Assembly: GCA_964454675.1 (NCBI GenBank)
Contig: CAYVUB010000001.1
Coordinates: forward strand, 62,001 to 126,000
Direction of reading: 5' to 3'
DNA: 64,000 nucleotides
Origin: CAYVUB01 sp964454675
GTDB taxonomy: Bacteria > Bacteroidota > Bacteroidia > Flavobacteriales > Flavobacteriaceae
Below the pieces are notes generated by a model. It was given only the letters and a program-made list of their open reading frames with translations. It was not told where the DNA came from and ran no database searches. The position numbers were made by a program, and so were the translations under genes. Shown here piece by piece: positions 45,559 through 53,588 of this stretch (within the stretch, counting starts at the first letter, position 1; every line of letters begins with the position of its first letter).

Positions 45559-46869
45559 ATGTTACTCGTTTATACCCACAAAATTACGCCCAGGTTGACC
45601 TATGTGTTTAAGCATATATGCACACGTGTTTTAGGAATTCCGGTTGGGTTTACATCGGCAGTTGAAGAATTTATAGCACACGACAGTTTAAAAATGTCAT
45701 ACACGCGGCAGCCGTTAAGCAACGAAATTTTTATACGCAGCCACGAGCTGTTGTTTGAGCAAGGTTTGTCAGATTTTGATGTCAATGTACACGATTGGGA
45801 TGATACCAAAGGTTTTTTTTCAGCTTCAGATAAAAGCAGTTTGCCTTATGATATTTTTGCTGCATCATTCTTCTTATTAAGCAGATATGAAGAATATTTA
45901 CCTCACGTAAAAGATGAATACGGCCGGTTTACAGCTGCCGAAAGTCTGGCGTACAAGCACAAATTTTTGCAGCAGCCGGTAGTTGATATCTGGGCGTATA
46001 AACTTAAAGCCTTACTACAATCACAATTTCCGGAATATCGGTTTCCTCAAAAAAAATACACTATTCAACCTGTTATTGATGTGCCTATGGCATACTACTT
46101 TAAGCAAAAAGGTTTAATGCGTATCATAGGCGGTACCGTGAGTGATATGGCTCATTTTAAATTGAAACAGCTATACCAGCGTTATCAAACCATTTTGGGT
46201 TTTAGGCGAGATCCTTACGATACGTTTAAGTGGATAATAAACAAACAGAAAAGCACACAGCAGCGGTTTGTTGTTTTTTTTCTGATAGGCGATTATTCTA
46301 CGTACGACAAGAATATAAGCATTAACAGTAAGCCTTTTGTATCACTCATAAAATCCATTGCCGATTATTGTACTGTTGGACTTAAAGTATCATTTTTGGC
46401 ATTGGAAGATTATGAAATGCTTAAAAAGGAAAAGCTTAAACTGGAATCCATTATCAATTATCCGGTAGAAGTATCACGCCATTCATTTTCAAAACTCAAT
46501 TTGCCCGAATCCTATAGAAATCTTATCGAACTTGAGGTAAAACACGATTATACAATGGGTTACATCAATCAGTTGGGTTTTAGAGCCGGTACCTGTACGC
46601 CGTTTTTGTTTTATGATTTGGATTATGAAGTGCAAACACCGTTACAAATTCATTCGTATCATTGTATTGATTATGCACTGCTTAACAAGCAATCATTTTT
46701 GGACAGAAAAGAAGAATTGGAGCGGCTAATTAAAAAAGTAAAGGATGTAAACGGTACTTTTACGGCAGTATTTCATAACTATGCATTCAGTAATGAACCG
46801 CAATGGAAAGGGTTTAAAAAATTGTTCAGTATTATTTTAAATTCGGTAAAAGCAGATGAATCACATTAA
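45559..46869 (+). CDS. Polysaccharide-deacetylase-like protein with DUF7033 domain
   Basis: A 436-residue protein. The N-terminal part (about 1-150) with LPYDIFAASFFLLSRYEEYL matches the DUF7033 domain found before carbohydrate-esterase folds in Bacteroidota. The C-terminal half has the NodB-like trace QPVIDVPMAYYF and RAGTCTPFLFYDL, but the usual D-D-H metal triad is not clear: VIDVPMAY has one Asp only. Activity is uncertain. It overlaps the HAD gene by 14 nt. Confidence 0.75.
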   Translation: MLLVYTHKITPRLTYVFKHICTRVLGIPVGFTSAVEEFIAHDSLKMSYTRQPLSNEIFIRSHELLFEQGLSDFDVNVHDWDDTKGFFSASDKSSLPYDIFAASFFLLSRYEEYLPHVKDEYGRFTAAESLAYKHKFLQQPVVDIWAYKLKALLQSQFPEYRFPQKKYTIQPVIDVPMAYYFKQKGLMRIIGGTVSDMAHFKLKQLYQRYQTILGFRRDPYDTFKWIINKQKSTQQRFVVFFLIGDYSTYDKNISINSKPFVSLIKSIADYCTVGLKVSFLALEDYEMLKKEKLKLESIINYPVEVSRHSFSKLNLPESYRNLIELEVKHDYTMGYINQLGFRAGTCTPFLFYDLDYEVQTPLQIHSYHCIDYALLNKQSFLDRKEELERLIKKVKDVNGTFTAVFHNYAFSNEPQWKGFKKLFSIILNSVKADESH

Positions 46870-47539
46870 GCACGTTTTCTTTGATTTAGATCATACACTT
46901 TGGGATTTTGAGAAAAATTCGGCATTGACTTTTGAAAAAATATTTAAAACGCATAAGGTAAATGTAAGTCTGGATGCTTTTTTAAAAGTTTATGAACCCA
47001 TAAATCACAAGTATTGGAAACTGTACAGAGATGAAGAAATTGACAAAACCCGTTTGCGGTATGGCAGGCTCAGAGAAACGTTTAATGAAATCAATTTCAA
47101 CGCAAGTGATTATTTGATAGAATGTTTATCGGTTGACTATATCGCTTATTTATCGTCATTCAGTCATCTTTTTGAAGGCACGGTCGATGTGTTAAATTAC
47201 TTACAATCCAAATATCAGCTTCATATCATTACCAACGGATTTGAAGAAGCCCAGCACAAAAAAATGATATCATCAAACATTCATCATTATTTTAAAACCA
47301 TCACCGCCGCCGAAACTACCGGCGTTAAAAAACCCAATCCCGTTATTTTTGATTATGCGTTGAATCTTGCAAATGCAAAACCAACCGAAAGTTTAATGAT
47401 AGGTGATAATTATGAAGCCGATATTCAAGGTGCTTTAAATGTGGGTTATGACGCTATCTTTTTCAATTACCGCAATGACAGCGTTGCTGATGATATTAAA
47501 CAAATCAAACATTTATCAGAATTAAAATTGTATCTTTAA
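46856..47539 (+). CDS. HAD-superfamily pyrimidine nucleotidase, YjjG type
   Basis: A 227-residue HAD hydrolase. Motif I is FFDLDHTLWDF, motif II ITNGF, motif III KPNPVIFDYAL and motif IV MIGDNYEADIQGA. The DLDHTLWDF block and length are typical of YjjG-like noncanonical pyrimidine nucleotidases that clear damaged nucleotides. Translation is probably coupled to the upstream gene by a 14-nt overlap. Confidence 0.9.
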   Translation: MNHIKHVFFDLDHTLWDFEKNSALTFEKIFKTHKVNVSLDAFLKVYEPINHKYWKLYRDEEIDKTRLRYGRLRETFNEINFNASDYLIECLSVDYIAYLSSFSHLFEGTVDVLNYLQSKYQLHIITNGFEEAQHKKMISSNIHHYFKTITAAETTGVKKPNPVIFDYALNLANAKPTESLMIGDNYEADIQGALNVGYDAIFFNYRNDSVADDIKQIKHLSELKLYL

Positions 47540-47552
47540 ACGTTAAAATAAA

Positions 47553-48410
47553 ATGAAACCGATGAGCCGTTCAAGTCATATTATCATTACAATAGCTCTG
47601 TTTTTTGCTTCAGTAATCACTACATTTTCTCAGCAATCCATTAATAATTACAAATATGTTGTTGTTCCTAAAAAATATGATTTTTTAAATGCGGAAGACA
47701 AATATCAAATTAATTCATTGACCAAGTTTTTATTTGATAAATACGGTTTTACAACATTTACGCAAGGCGAAGAATTCCCCGAAGATTTAAAGAACAATAA
47801 CTGTCTGGCAATGTATGCCAATGTTGAAGAAATCAAAGCATTTTTAAGAACCAAACTTCGTATAGATTTGAAGGATTGTAATGGAAATCTCATACAATCA
47901 TCGCGGGAAGGCTTATCCAGAGAAAAAGAATTTGAAAAAAGTTTTAATCTGGCATTGCGTGATGCATTTTACACTTTTCAACATGCAGAATACAAATACG
48001 AACCCAAGACAGCGACTACAACAAGTGTAGCAACAACCGATACTGCTGCCGAAGTTGAACGCTTAAAGAAAGAATTACAAACCTTAAAAGCCGAACAAAA
48101 ACCTGTACAGGTTACAGAACAGGTTAAGGATGTTGTAAAAGAAGACATCAAAAATGACGTGGTTGAAGAAGTAGAAACAGCAGCAGATGTAAAAGGACTT
48201 CCGGTATTGTATGCGCAACCTATTGAAAACGGTTTTCAACTTGTTGACAGTACACCAAAAGTGATATACAAAATAAGAAAAACAAGTTCGCCCGAAATGT
48301 TTATTGTTGAAACCATCAACGGGATGCTTGCCAAAAAAACTAACGGCTGGCTACTGGAATATTATGACAATGGCGTTTTAAAAACCGAAATGCTGAATAT
48401 CAAGTTTTAG
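47553..48410 (+). CDS. Secreted protein of unknown function
   Basis: A 285-residue protein with signal peptide (about 1-27, ending VITTFSQQ). The N-terminal domain (28-150) contains NYKYVVVPKKYDFLNAEDKY and KYGFTTFTQGEEFPEDL, a pattern I have seen in conserved flavobacterial proteins. A coiled, charged linker (about 168-210, VERLKKELQTLKAEQKP) and a C-terminal beta-rich segment follow. It is 13 bp after the HAD gene, likely in the same operon. Function not recognised. Confidence 0.75.
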   Translation: MKPMSRSSHIIITIALFFASVITTFSQQSINNYKYVVVPKKYDFLNAEDKYQINSLTKFLFDKYGFTTFTQGEEFPEDLKNNNCLAMYANVEEIKAFLRTKLRIDLKDCNGNLIQSSREGLSREKEFEKSFNLALRDAFYTFQHAEYKYEPKTATTTSVATTDTAAEVERLKKELQTLKAEQKPVQVTEQVKDVVKEDIKNDVVEEVETAADVKGLPVLYAQPIENGFQLVDSTPKVIYKIRKTSSPEMFIVETINGMLAKKTNGWLLEYYDNGVLKTEMLNIKF

Positions 48411-48516
48411 TAGTCCGAAGCCGGAAGCCCAAAGACGGTAACGGTAGCTTTGAGTACCTCAGCTGTCAAAATCATAAATCGTAATTTTCAAATCGTAAAT
48501 CTCTAACACCTAATAC

Positions 48517-49797
48517 CTAATACTCATACTTGTCTTTCCAACGTTGTTTTAAAAACTCACGTAAGGCATTTTCTCTGGTATTATTTCCCGGTTGGTACAG
48601 TGTGGTGTTTTTTAGTTCTTCAGGAAGAAACTCATGCATTGCAAAATTATTTTCGTAATTGTGAGCATATTGATAATCTTCGCCATAACCCAATTCTTTC
48701 ATCAGTTTTGTCGGGGCATTACGTATAGATAACGGCACAGGCAAATCGCCGGTTTGTCTTACCAATTGTTGCGCTTTCCCGATAGCTTCATAGCTGGCAT
48801 TACTTTTGGGTGATGTTGCAAGATAAATAGCGCACTGACTCAGGATAATACGAGATTCAGGATTTCCTATAACACTTACCGATTGAAACGTGGTATTTGC
48901 CATTACCAATGCTGTTGGGTTGGCATTGCCAATATCTTCACTGGCAAGAATAAGCATGCGTCGTGCAATAAATTTTACGTCTTCGCCGCCTTCAATCATT
49001 CGTGCCAGCCAATATACCGCAGCATTTGGGTCGCTGCCCCGTATAGATTTTATAAACGCCGAAATAATATCATAATGCTGTTCGCCGGTTTTGTCATACC
49101 TCACCATATTGCTTTGTACTTTTTGCAGTACAGCATCGTTTGTGATTTCTACGGTATCTTCGGGATTGTAAGAGGTAACAATAAGTTCAAAAATATTTAA
49201 AAGTTTGCGGGCATCACCACCCGAAAGTTTGATTAAGGCTTCGGTTTCTTTAAGGTCAATAGTGCGTTTTGATAAAATATCATCTTCGGTAACAGCACGA
49301 TGTAATAAGGCTTCCAAATCGTCTTTTCCAAAAGCATTTAACACATACACTTGACAGCGTGACAGCAATGCCGAAATCACTTCAAAACTCGGGTTTTCGG
49401 TAGTAGCACCTATAAGTGTAACCCAGCCTTTTTCTACAGCTTCCAAGAGTGAATCCTGCTGCGATTTGCTAAACCGGTGAATCTCATCAATAAATAAAAC
49501 AGGATTTTTTGTAGTGAACAATCCGCCGCTTTGTTTCGCCTTATCAATCACATCCCGAATATCTTTTACGCCCGAATTGATAGCACTTAATTTATAAAAC
49601 GGCCTGCCCGATTCGTTGGCAATAATATTGGCAAGTGTGGTTTTTCCTGTTCCCGGCGGTCCCCAAAATATCATTGACGGGATGATGCCCTGCTTTATGT
49701 GTTGTGTAAGTGCGCCGTGATTGCCAACAAGATGCGACTGGCTCAAATAATCTTTGAGCTGTTTGGGTCTTAGGCGTTCGGCTAATGGTTCATTCAT
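48517..49797 (-). CDS. rarA: Replication-associated recombination protein RarA (MgsA)
   Basis: An AAA+ ATPase related to clamp loaders that acts at stalled replication forks. In 426 residues: Walker A FWGPPGTGKTTLANII, Walker B VLFIDEIHRFSKSQQD, sensor-1 IGATTENPSFEV, arginine finger in LLSRCQVY, and the C-terminal tetramerisation domain with RGSDPNAAVYWLARMIEGGED. Full length. Divergent from the rhomboid gene. Confidence 0.96.
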   Translation of the reverse strand: MNEPLAERLRPKQLKDYLSQSHLVGNHGALTQHIKQGIIPSMIFWGPPGTGKTTLANIIANESGRPFYKLSAINSGVKDIRDVIDKAKQSGGLFTTKNPVLFIDEIHRFSKSQQDSLLEAVEKGWVTLIGATTENPSFEVISALLSRCQVYVLNAFGKDDLEALLHRAVTEDDILSKRTIDLKETEALIKLSGGDARKLLNIFELIVTSYNPEDTVEITNDAVLQKVQSNMVRYDKTGEQHYDIISAFIKSIRGSDPNAAVYWLARMIEGGEDVKFIARRMLILASEDIGNANPTALVMANTTFQSVSVIGNPESRIILSQCAIYLATSPKSNASYEAIGKAQQLVRQTGDLPVPLSIRNAPTKLMKELGYGEDYQYAHNYENNFAMHEFLPEELKNTTLYQPGNNTRENALREFLKQRWKDKYEY

Positions 49798-49878
49798 GAA
49801 GTAAAATTACAAAATAAGAATCTGTTTAAGTTTTGTTTTTGAGATTTATTATTAAAGGATTTTTGAGCGAGAAGAGGC

Positions 49879-49917
49879 AAATTTTTATAGCATAGCAGAG
49901 CTATTGTATGAAAATTT
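49879..49917. repeat. 39-bp imperfect palindrome
   Basis: Arms AAATTTTTATAGCATAGC and GCTATTGTATGAAAATTT pair with a few mismatches around AGA. The flanks GAGGCAA and AACGAAGTTGCAGCC look like part of a longer dispersed element. It would form a stable hairpin in RNA on either strand. Confidence 0.6.
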
Positions 49918-50008
49918 AACGAAGTTGCAGCCGGAAATCCTCATAAGAGAGCCAATAAATAAAATATAAACGTTCAGTACACGATAAAAAATGTATCTGA
50001 CTAATTTA

Positions 50009-50168
50009 AAACCACATAGATACATAGATTTTTATAATCTTTATCGGTTTTGGATAGCTTCCACCTTTGGTGGAACATATAGTTCTGCAAAATTATGCTA
50101 CCAAAGGCGGACTATGAAACCTTAACACGGTAAATATAACATAAACAGCTATGTACCTCCTATGTTTG
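50009..50168. repeat. 160-bp inverted-repeat unit without an ORF
   Basis: The left arm AAACCACATAGATACATAG (50009-50027) is imperfectly inverted at CTATGTACCTCCTATGTTTG (50149-50168). Inside, CCACCTTTGGTGGAA is echoed in inverted form by CTACCAAAGGCGG. The ACATAG-type arms resemble repeats that flank four-helix-bundle and GxxExxY genes in other Bacteroidota, so this may be an empty or decayed element. Confidence 0.45.
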
Positions 50169-50298
50169 CGAAGTTATTGAATTTAATATATTGCGGTTTT
50201 TGTCGTGTACTGAAATATAAACAGATTCTAAGACGTGACAATATTTCATACGTATCACAATTGGTTGAATTTTTGAGTAAATATCCTTAAATTTAATC

Positions 50299-51051
50299 AT
50301 GGAACAGCAATCTTTTAAATATTCAACAGGCGTTCTTGCGTATCCGCTGTTTTTTGTGATGTTGATATGGACGGTATTCTGGCTGCAAGTCCGGTTTTTT
50401 ACCGAGATAAAATCGTTTGGGGTTGTTCCGCAGACTATCATAGGATTGCGCGGTATTTTTTTTAGTCCGTTTATCCATTCAAACATTGAGCATTTGCGCA
50501 ACAACACCATTCCGCTGTTTGTACTGTCAATGGCATTGTTTTATTTCTACCGTGCCATTTCGTGGAAAGTCATTGTGTACGGCATTCTGCTTTCGGGACT
50601 AATCACCTGGATTATTGGCAGACCAGCAAACCATATTGGTGCCAGCGGATTGATTTATGTGCTGGTAAGTTTTATTTTTTTTAAAGGAATTTTTGCAAAA
50701 CATTACCGGCTGGTTGCCCTGTCATTGCTCGTGGTTTTTCTCTACGGAAGCATGATTTGGTATGTGTTTCCTATGGAAAACGCGATGTCGTGGGAAGGTC
50801 ATTTGGCAGGATTGATAACAGGATTGCTGTTTGCGGTCATCTTTAGGAAAACCATTGCCAAACCCGAAAAATACGCATGGCAACAACCTGGTTATAATGA
50901 AGAAGATGACGAATTTTTAAAGCATTTTGATGAAAACGGAAATTTTATTGAAACCTCAAAACCGCCTGTTGAAGACCAACATACAGAACCCGAAAGCGTG
51001 GTAAAAATTGTTTACAGATTTAAAGAAAATAACGACAAAGCAGAGCAATAG
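50299..51051 (+). CDS. Rhomboid family intramembrane serine protease
   Basis: A 250-residue membrane protein with six helices. The catalytic Ser is in HIGASGLIY (GxSG-type, about residue 116) and the catalytic His in WEGHLAGLITG (about 170). The conserved HSNIEHLRNN block in helix 2 helps form the oxyanion hole. A charged cytoplasmic tail of about 60 residues (from GYNEEDDEFLKHFDENG) follows. Rhomboid genes between rarA and rlmB are common in this family. Substrate unknown. Confidence 0.9.
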   Translation: MEQQSFKYSTGVLAYPLFFVMLIWTVFWLQVRFFTEIKSFGVVPQTIIGLRGIFFSPFIHSNIEHLRNNTIPLFVLSMALFYFYRAISWKVIVYGILLSGLITWIIGRPANHIGASGLIYVLVSFIFFKGIFAKHYRLVALSLLVVFLYGSMIWYVFPMENAMSWEGHLAGLITGLLFAVIFRKTIAKPEKYAWQQPGYNEEDDEFLKHFDENGNFIETSKPPVEDQHTEPESVVKIVYRFKENNDKAEQ

Positions 51052-51111
51052 AGAAAATCAAATTTCAAGTACCACATTCCAATCACTTTGTGGGAAATCG
51101 TGGCTTCGGGC

Positions 51112-51224
51112 GGTGTCATTTCGAGCGGAACGAAGTGAAGTCGAGAAATCTATTGCTTATTAATAGATTCCTTTGTTTCATTCCGTTGCGTTTCACTACA
51201 CTTCACTACAATCGGAATGACACC
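51112..51224. repeat. 113-bp palindromic REP-like element
   Basis: Perfect terminal inverted repeats GGTGTCATT and AATGACACC enclose smaller inverted units (AATCTATT / AATAGATT and GAAGTGAAGT / ACTTCACT). The TCATTTCGAGCGGAACGAAG core is a widely dispersed Bacteroidota repeat. It lies between the convergent rhomboid and rlmB genes and may also end transcription. Confidence 0.8.
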
Positions 51225-51267
51225 TCAGCTATTAAAATCGTAAATCCCAAATCGTAAATCGTAATTC

Positions 51268-52002
51268 TCAAATCCTTTGTCTTACGGTTTCATATAAAAA
51301 TGCGCCGCAGGCAACAGACACATTTAAAGATTCTATTTCGCCCATAATAGGAAGCTTTGCTTTTTCATCCACAATTTTTAATACCGACGGATTAATACCG
51401 CTTCCTTCTGATCCCATAATAATGGCGCAAGGCTTGGTAAAATCAATGTCATATAAAACGATATCGGTTTTTTCGGTGGCTGCAATAACTTTAATTCCGG
51501 AAGATTGCAGGTAATATACGGCATCTTTAATGTGGTCAACTTTGCAGATAGGAACTTTAAAAATGGCACCGGCACTGGTTTTAATGGTATCGCCGTTAAC
51601 AGGTGCGCCGCCTTTTTTTTGGATGATAATGCCCGAAACGCCGGTACATTCGGCAGTTCTTATAATTGCCCCAAAGTTGCGTACATCACTTAGCTGGTCA
51701 AGAAGTAAAAACAACGGTGTTTTACCCGATTCAACAACTGTTTCTACTAAAGTTTCAATATCATAAAAGGTGATAGGCGCAATTTGAGCAACAACGCCTT
51801 GGTGGTTTTTGTTGGTGAGCTTGTTAAGTTTTTCAACAGGAACGTGCGATGTGTTCAAACGTTCTTTTTTTAAAAGCTGTTCGAGTTCTTTAAACAGTTC
51901 GCCCTGTAAACCTTTCTGTAAAAATATTTTATCAATATTCTCGCCCGATTTTATGGCTTCAATAACCGCCCGTATTCCAAAAATTGTAGTTCCGTTTTCC
52001 AT
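51268..52002 (-). CDS. rlmB: 23S rRNA (guanosine-2'-O-)-methyltransferase RlmB
   Basis: A SPOUT-class methyltransferase that modifies G2251 of 23S rRNA. In 244 residues the N-terminal substrate-binding domain (IFGIRAVIEAIKSGENIDKI) is followed by the knotted SPOUT domain: LLDQLSDVRNFGAIIRTAE, IIMGSEGSGI and IESLNVSVACGAFLYE. Full length with all three motifs. Confidence 0.95.
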   Translation of the reverse strand: MENGTTIFGIRAVIEAIKSGENIDKIFLQKGLQGELFKELEQLLKKERLNTSHVPVEKLNKLTNKNHQGVVAQIAPITFYDIETLVETVVESGKTPLFLLLDQLSDVRNFGAIIRTAECTGVSGIIIQKKGGAPVNGDTIKTSAGAIFKVPICKVDHIKDAVYYLQSSGIKVIAATEKTDIVLYDIDFTKPCAIIMGSEGSGINPSVLKIVDEKAKLPIMGEIESLNVSVACGAFLYETVRQRI

Positions 52003-52020
52003 GCCGTAAAAGTATAAAAA

Positions 52021-52048
52021 TTTTACACTGCAAATTTGCAGTGTAAAA
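52021..52048. terminator. 28-bp perfect palindrome, terminator of the LRR remnant
   Basis: TTTTACACTGCAAA is followed directly by its exact reverse complement TTTGCAGTGTAAAA. It lies between the stop of the LRR-cargo remnant (52052) and the start of rlmB (52002). A and T runs at both ends fit a bidirectional terminator. Confidence 0.75.
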
Positions 52049-52051
52049 ACA

Positions 52052-52183
52052 TTATTTCTTTACCACCTTCTTCGTTTCTTTCAAGCCGTTTTCTGTTTTT
52101 AGGGTAATAAAATACACACCATTTTGCAACCCCGACATATCTGTCTGACTGCTGTTGCTTTGTGTGATAAGCACTTTGCCTGT
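52052..52183 (-). pseudogene. 3' remnant of a T9SS cargo gene
   Basis: Only the last 43 codons survive: TGKVLITQSNSSQTDMSGLQ, then NGVYFITLKTENGLKETKK and VVKK. This is a type A T9SS C-terminal sorting domain. It is a near copy of the end of the cargo gene at 53581-54642, with about 11 differences over 123 bp by eye. Homology stops at ACAGG, where unrelated sequence begins and an in-frame stop lies just upstream. Confidence 0.88.
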
Positions 52184-52219
52184 TATGGAATTTCAAGAAA
52201 AATTTCCGTTACTTAAGAG

Positions 52220-52378
52220 TTAGCCGATGTGTTTGTTCTTCGGTAATTTTGCAGTTGATAGCATTTTATTTGCTTTTTCGAGTTTTTTCGGAAACATTAT
52301 TTTATCACGTAATTTATCCAAACTTTTGTCGATTGCAACAAGAGGAATTTTACTATCTATTATTTGTGTATTTTTCAT
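52220..52378 (-). CDS. Small 52-residue protein
   Basis: MKNTQIIDSKIPLVAIDKSL, then DKLRDKIMFPKKLEKANKML and STAKLPKNKHIG. It is basic and helical with no recognised domain. Its ATG overlaps the stop of the preceding fragment (ATGA), so the two were translated together. The pair looks like the 3' half of a two-gene accessory module whose first gene is truncated. Confidence 0.5.
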   Translation of the reverse strand: MKNTQIIDSKIPLVAIDKSLDKLRDKIMFPKKLEKANKMLSTAKLPKNKHIG

Positions 52379-52575
52379 AATTCAATTTTTTTAAATTTTC
52401 GTTGTGCTAAAAAGCCTTCATAATCTGTGCCAATTTCAAATTCAAAAAATTCGTCGCCAATTTTACCGTAAAGATAAAAATCTTTTTTCATTTGTTCATA
52501 GAATTTCGTAATTCCCATTCTGTAAAGTCTTGTTCTTGCTTTTGTACTTCCTGTGGCATAAATCCAGATGTCGGG
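52375..52575 (-). pseudogene. 3' fragment of a DUF6934-like gene
   Basis: An open frame without its start reads NNPDIWIYATGSTKARTRLY, then RMGITKFYEQMKKDFYLYGK and ends FLAQRKFKKIEL. The GSTKARTRLY block resembles small Bacteroidota proteins annotated DUF6934, as far as I can judge. The 5' part is missing: the sequence is replaced just upstream by the end of the DinD-like gene, whose stop is at 52577. Confidence 0.55.
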
Positions 52576-52576
52576 G

Positions 52577-53425
52577 TTATTTCTTTTTATCTTTATTCAA
52601 TGTCTTTTTCTCGCTTATGGGTGGTAAAAAGTTTTCTTGTGTAATGACTTTTTTTCCTGTTTTTTGTTCTAAAGCAAGTCTGGCATCTTTGGCTATTTTT
52701 CCTCCTTTTTTACCTGCAACTGCATTTCTCCGGACACCTTTTGCTTTTTCGACCTCTGCAATTTGTCGGGTGGAAAGTTCTGCCAAAGCGGTAAAAATGA
52801 GTTCAGCCTCACTCATATGGTCACGCAAGTTCTGTGTTTGTAATCCTTTTAGGTTTTTGTGCTGTTTTACACTCAAACCAGCCCATTCCTGATGAATGAT
52901 ATTGGTCAGGAAAGCAAACTCATCTGACTTTTCTACTCCACTTTGTTTCCAGTAATCAGTAAGTTTGTTTCGGGTTTCCTGTCCCGACATACGTTGCTGA
53001 ATCCATTTCTCGCTTCTGCCGAGTTTTTTCCAGTTTTCTCTTGCCCTGTCAATACTTTGTTCAGGGTCAGAGATTTCCTGCATACGTTCGTACCCTACTT
53101 TTGCCAGCCATTGCTTAAACGGCTCTGCTTTAGGTGAAGGAATGGATTGGATAATGCGAAGCAAGGTTTCGGTATCTGCTACATCTGTTACATAAAATTT
53201 ACCGTCTGCCGATTGCATTTTCAGTTGTACGATTTTTTCGTACAACTGACTCCCTTCTTTGGTTAACTTCTTTTTCAGGTCAGACCAATATCTTCTGGGA
53301 ATACTGCTTTCTGTCAGTATTTCAATCACATCTATTACCGAAAAATACCATTTTTCCTGCTCTTCGTCCCAATGAGTACGGACTTTCTTTTGCTCAAAGA
53401 GTTTTACCGATTTTTCCATTTTCAT
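52577..53425 (-). CDS. DinD/Bro-N-type antirepressor-like protein
   Basis: A 283-residue protein with an N-terminal Bro-N domain (about 1-105, WYFSVIDVIEILTESSIPRR, KFYVTDVADTETLLRIIQSI) and a C-terminal helical domain (RNKLTDYWKQSG, EWAGLSVKQHKNLKGLQTQN, LRDHMSEAELIFTALAEL) like that of DNA-damage-inducible DinD. I start it at ATG 53425; upstream codons are not conserved-looking. Such genes are often phage-derived or SOS-linked. It sits between two copies of the T9SS sorting-tail sequence, suggesting it arrived by insertion. Confidence 0.85.
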   Translation of the reverse strand: MKMEKSVKLFEQKKVRTHWDEEQEKWYFSVIDVIEILTESSIPRRYWSDLKKKLTKEGSQLYEKIVQLKMQSADGKFYVTDVADTETLLRIIQSIPSPKAEPFKQWLAKVGYERMQEISDPEQSIDRARENWKKLGRSEKWIQQRMSGQETRNKLTDYWKQSGVEKSDEFAFLTNIIHQEWAGLSVKQHKNLKGLQTQNLRDHMSEAELIFTALAELSTRQIAEVEKAKGVRRNAVAGKKGGKIAKDARLALEQKTGKKVITQENFLPPISEKKTLNKDKKK

Positions 53426-53567
53426 TTCCGTTTGTTTAAATACGAATATATAATTTTTTGAGAGAATAGAAAGCAGAGAACAGAACAAGGACTTTTCTAA
53501 AAAACAAAAACTCCTATATCTTGTGATTTAAGAAAAACTGAAAACATTTTTTACCAGTTTAACAATT

Positions 53568-53588
53568 CCCTCTTTAGGGGTTAGGGGG
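53568..53588. repeat. Dispersed CCCTCTTTAGGGG element at the LRR gene end
   Basis: CCCTCTTTAGGGG followed by TTAGGGGG is related to the element beside groEL (10880-10899). It overlaps the stop codon of the cargo gene, so the final residues may derive from the repeat: the intact copy ends VVKAP, the remnant VVKK. Confidence 0.55.

Larger units (their letters stand above)
49798..50298. other. 501-bp intergenic region with nested inverted repeats, no gene
   Basis: I see no credible ORF here. The region holds an imperfect palindrome at 49879-49917 and a second inverted-repeat unit at 50009-50168, described separately. The start of the rhomboid gene may use signals near 50270 (CTTAAATTTAATC), which match the promoter consensus poorly. 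Confidence 0.7.

Noticed and set aside
48430..48516. AATCGTAAATC-type repeats before rarA, also near 51236
   Set aside because: Short low-complexity units with no symmetrical structure; they do not amount to a CRISPR or a defined element.
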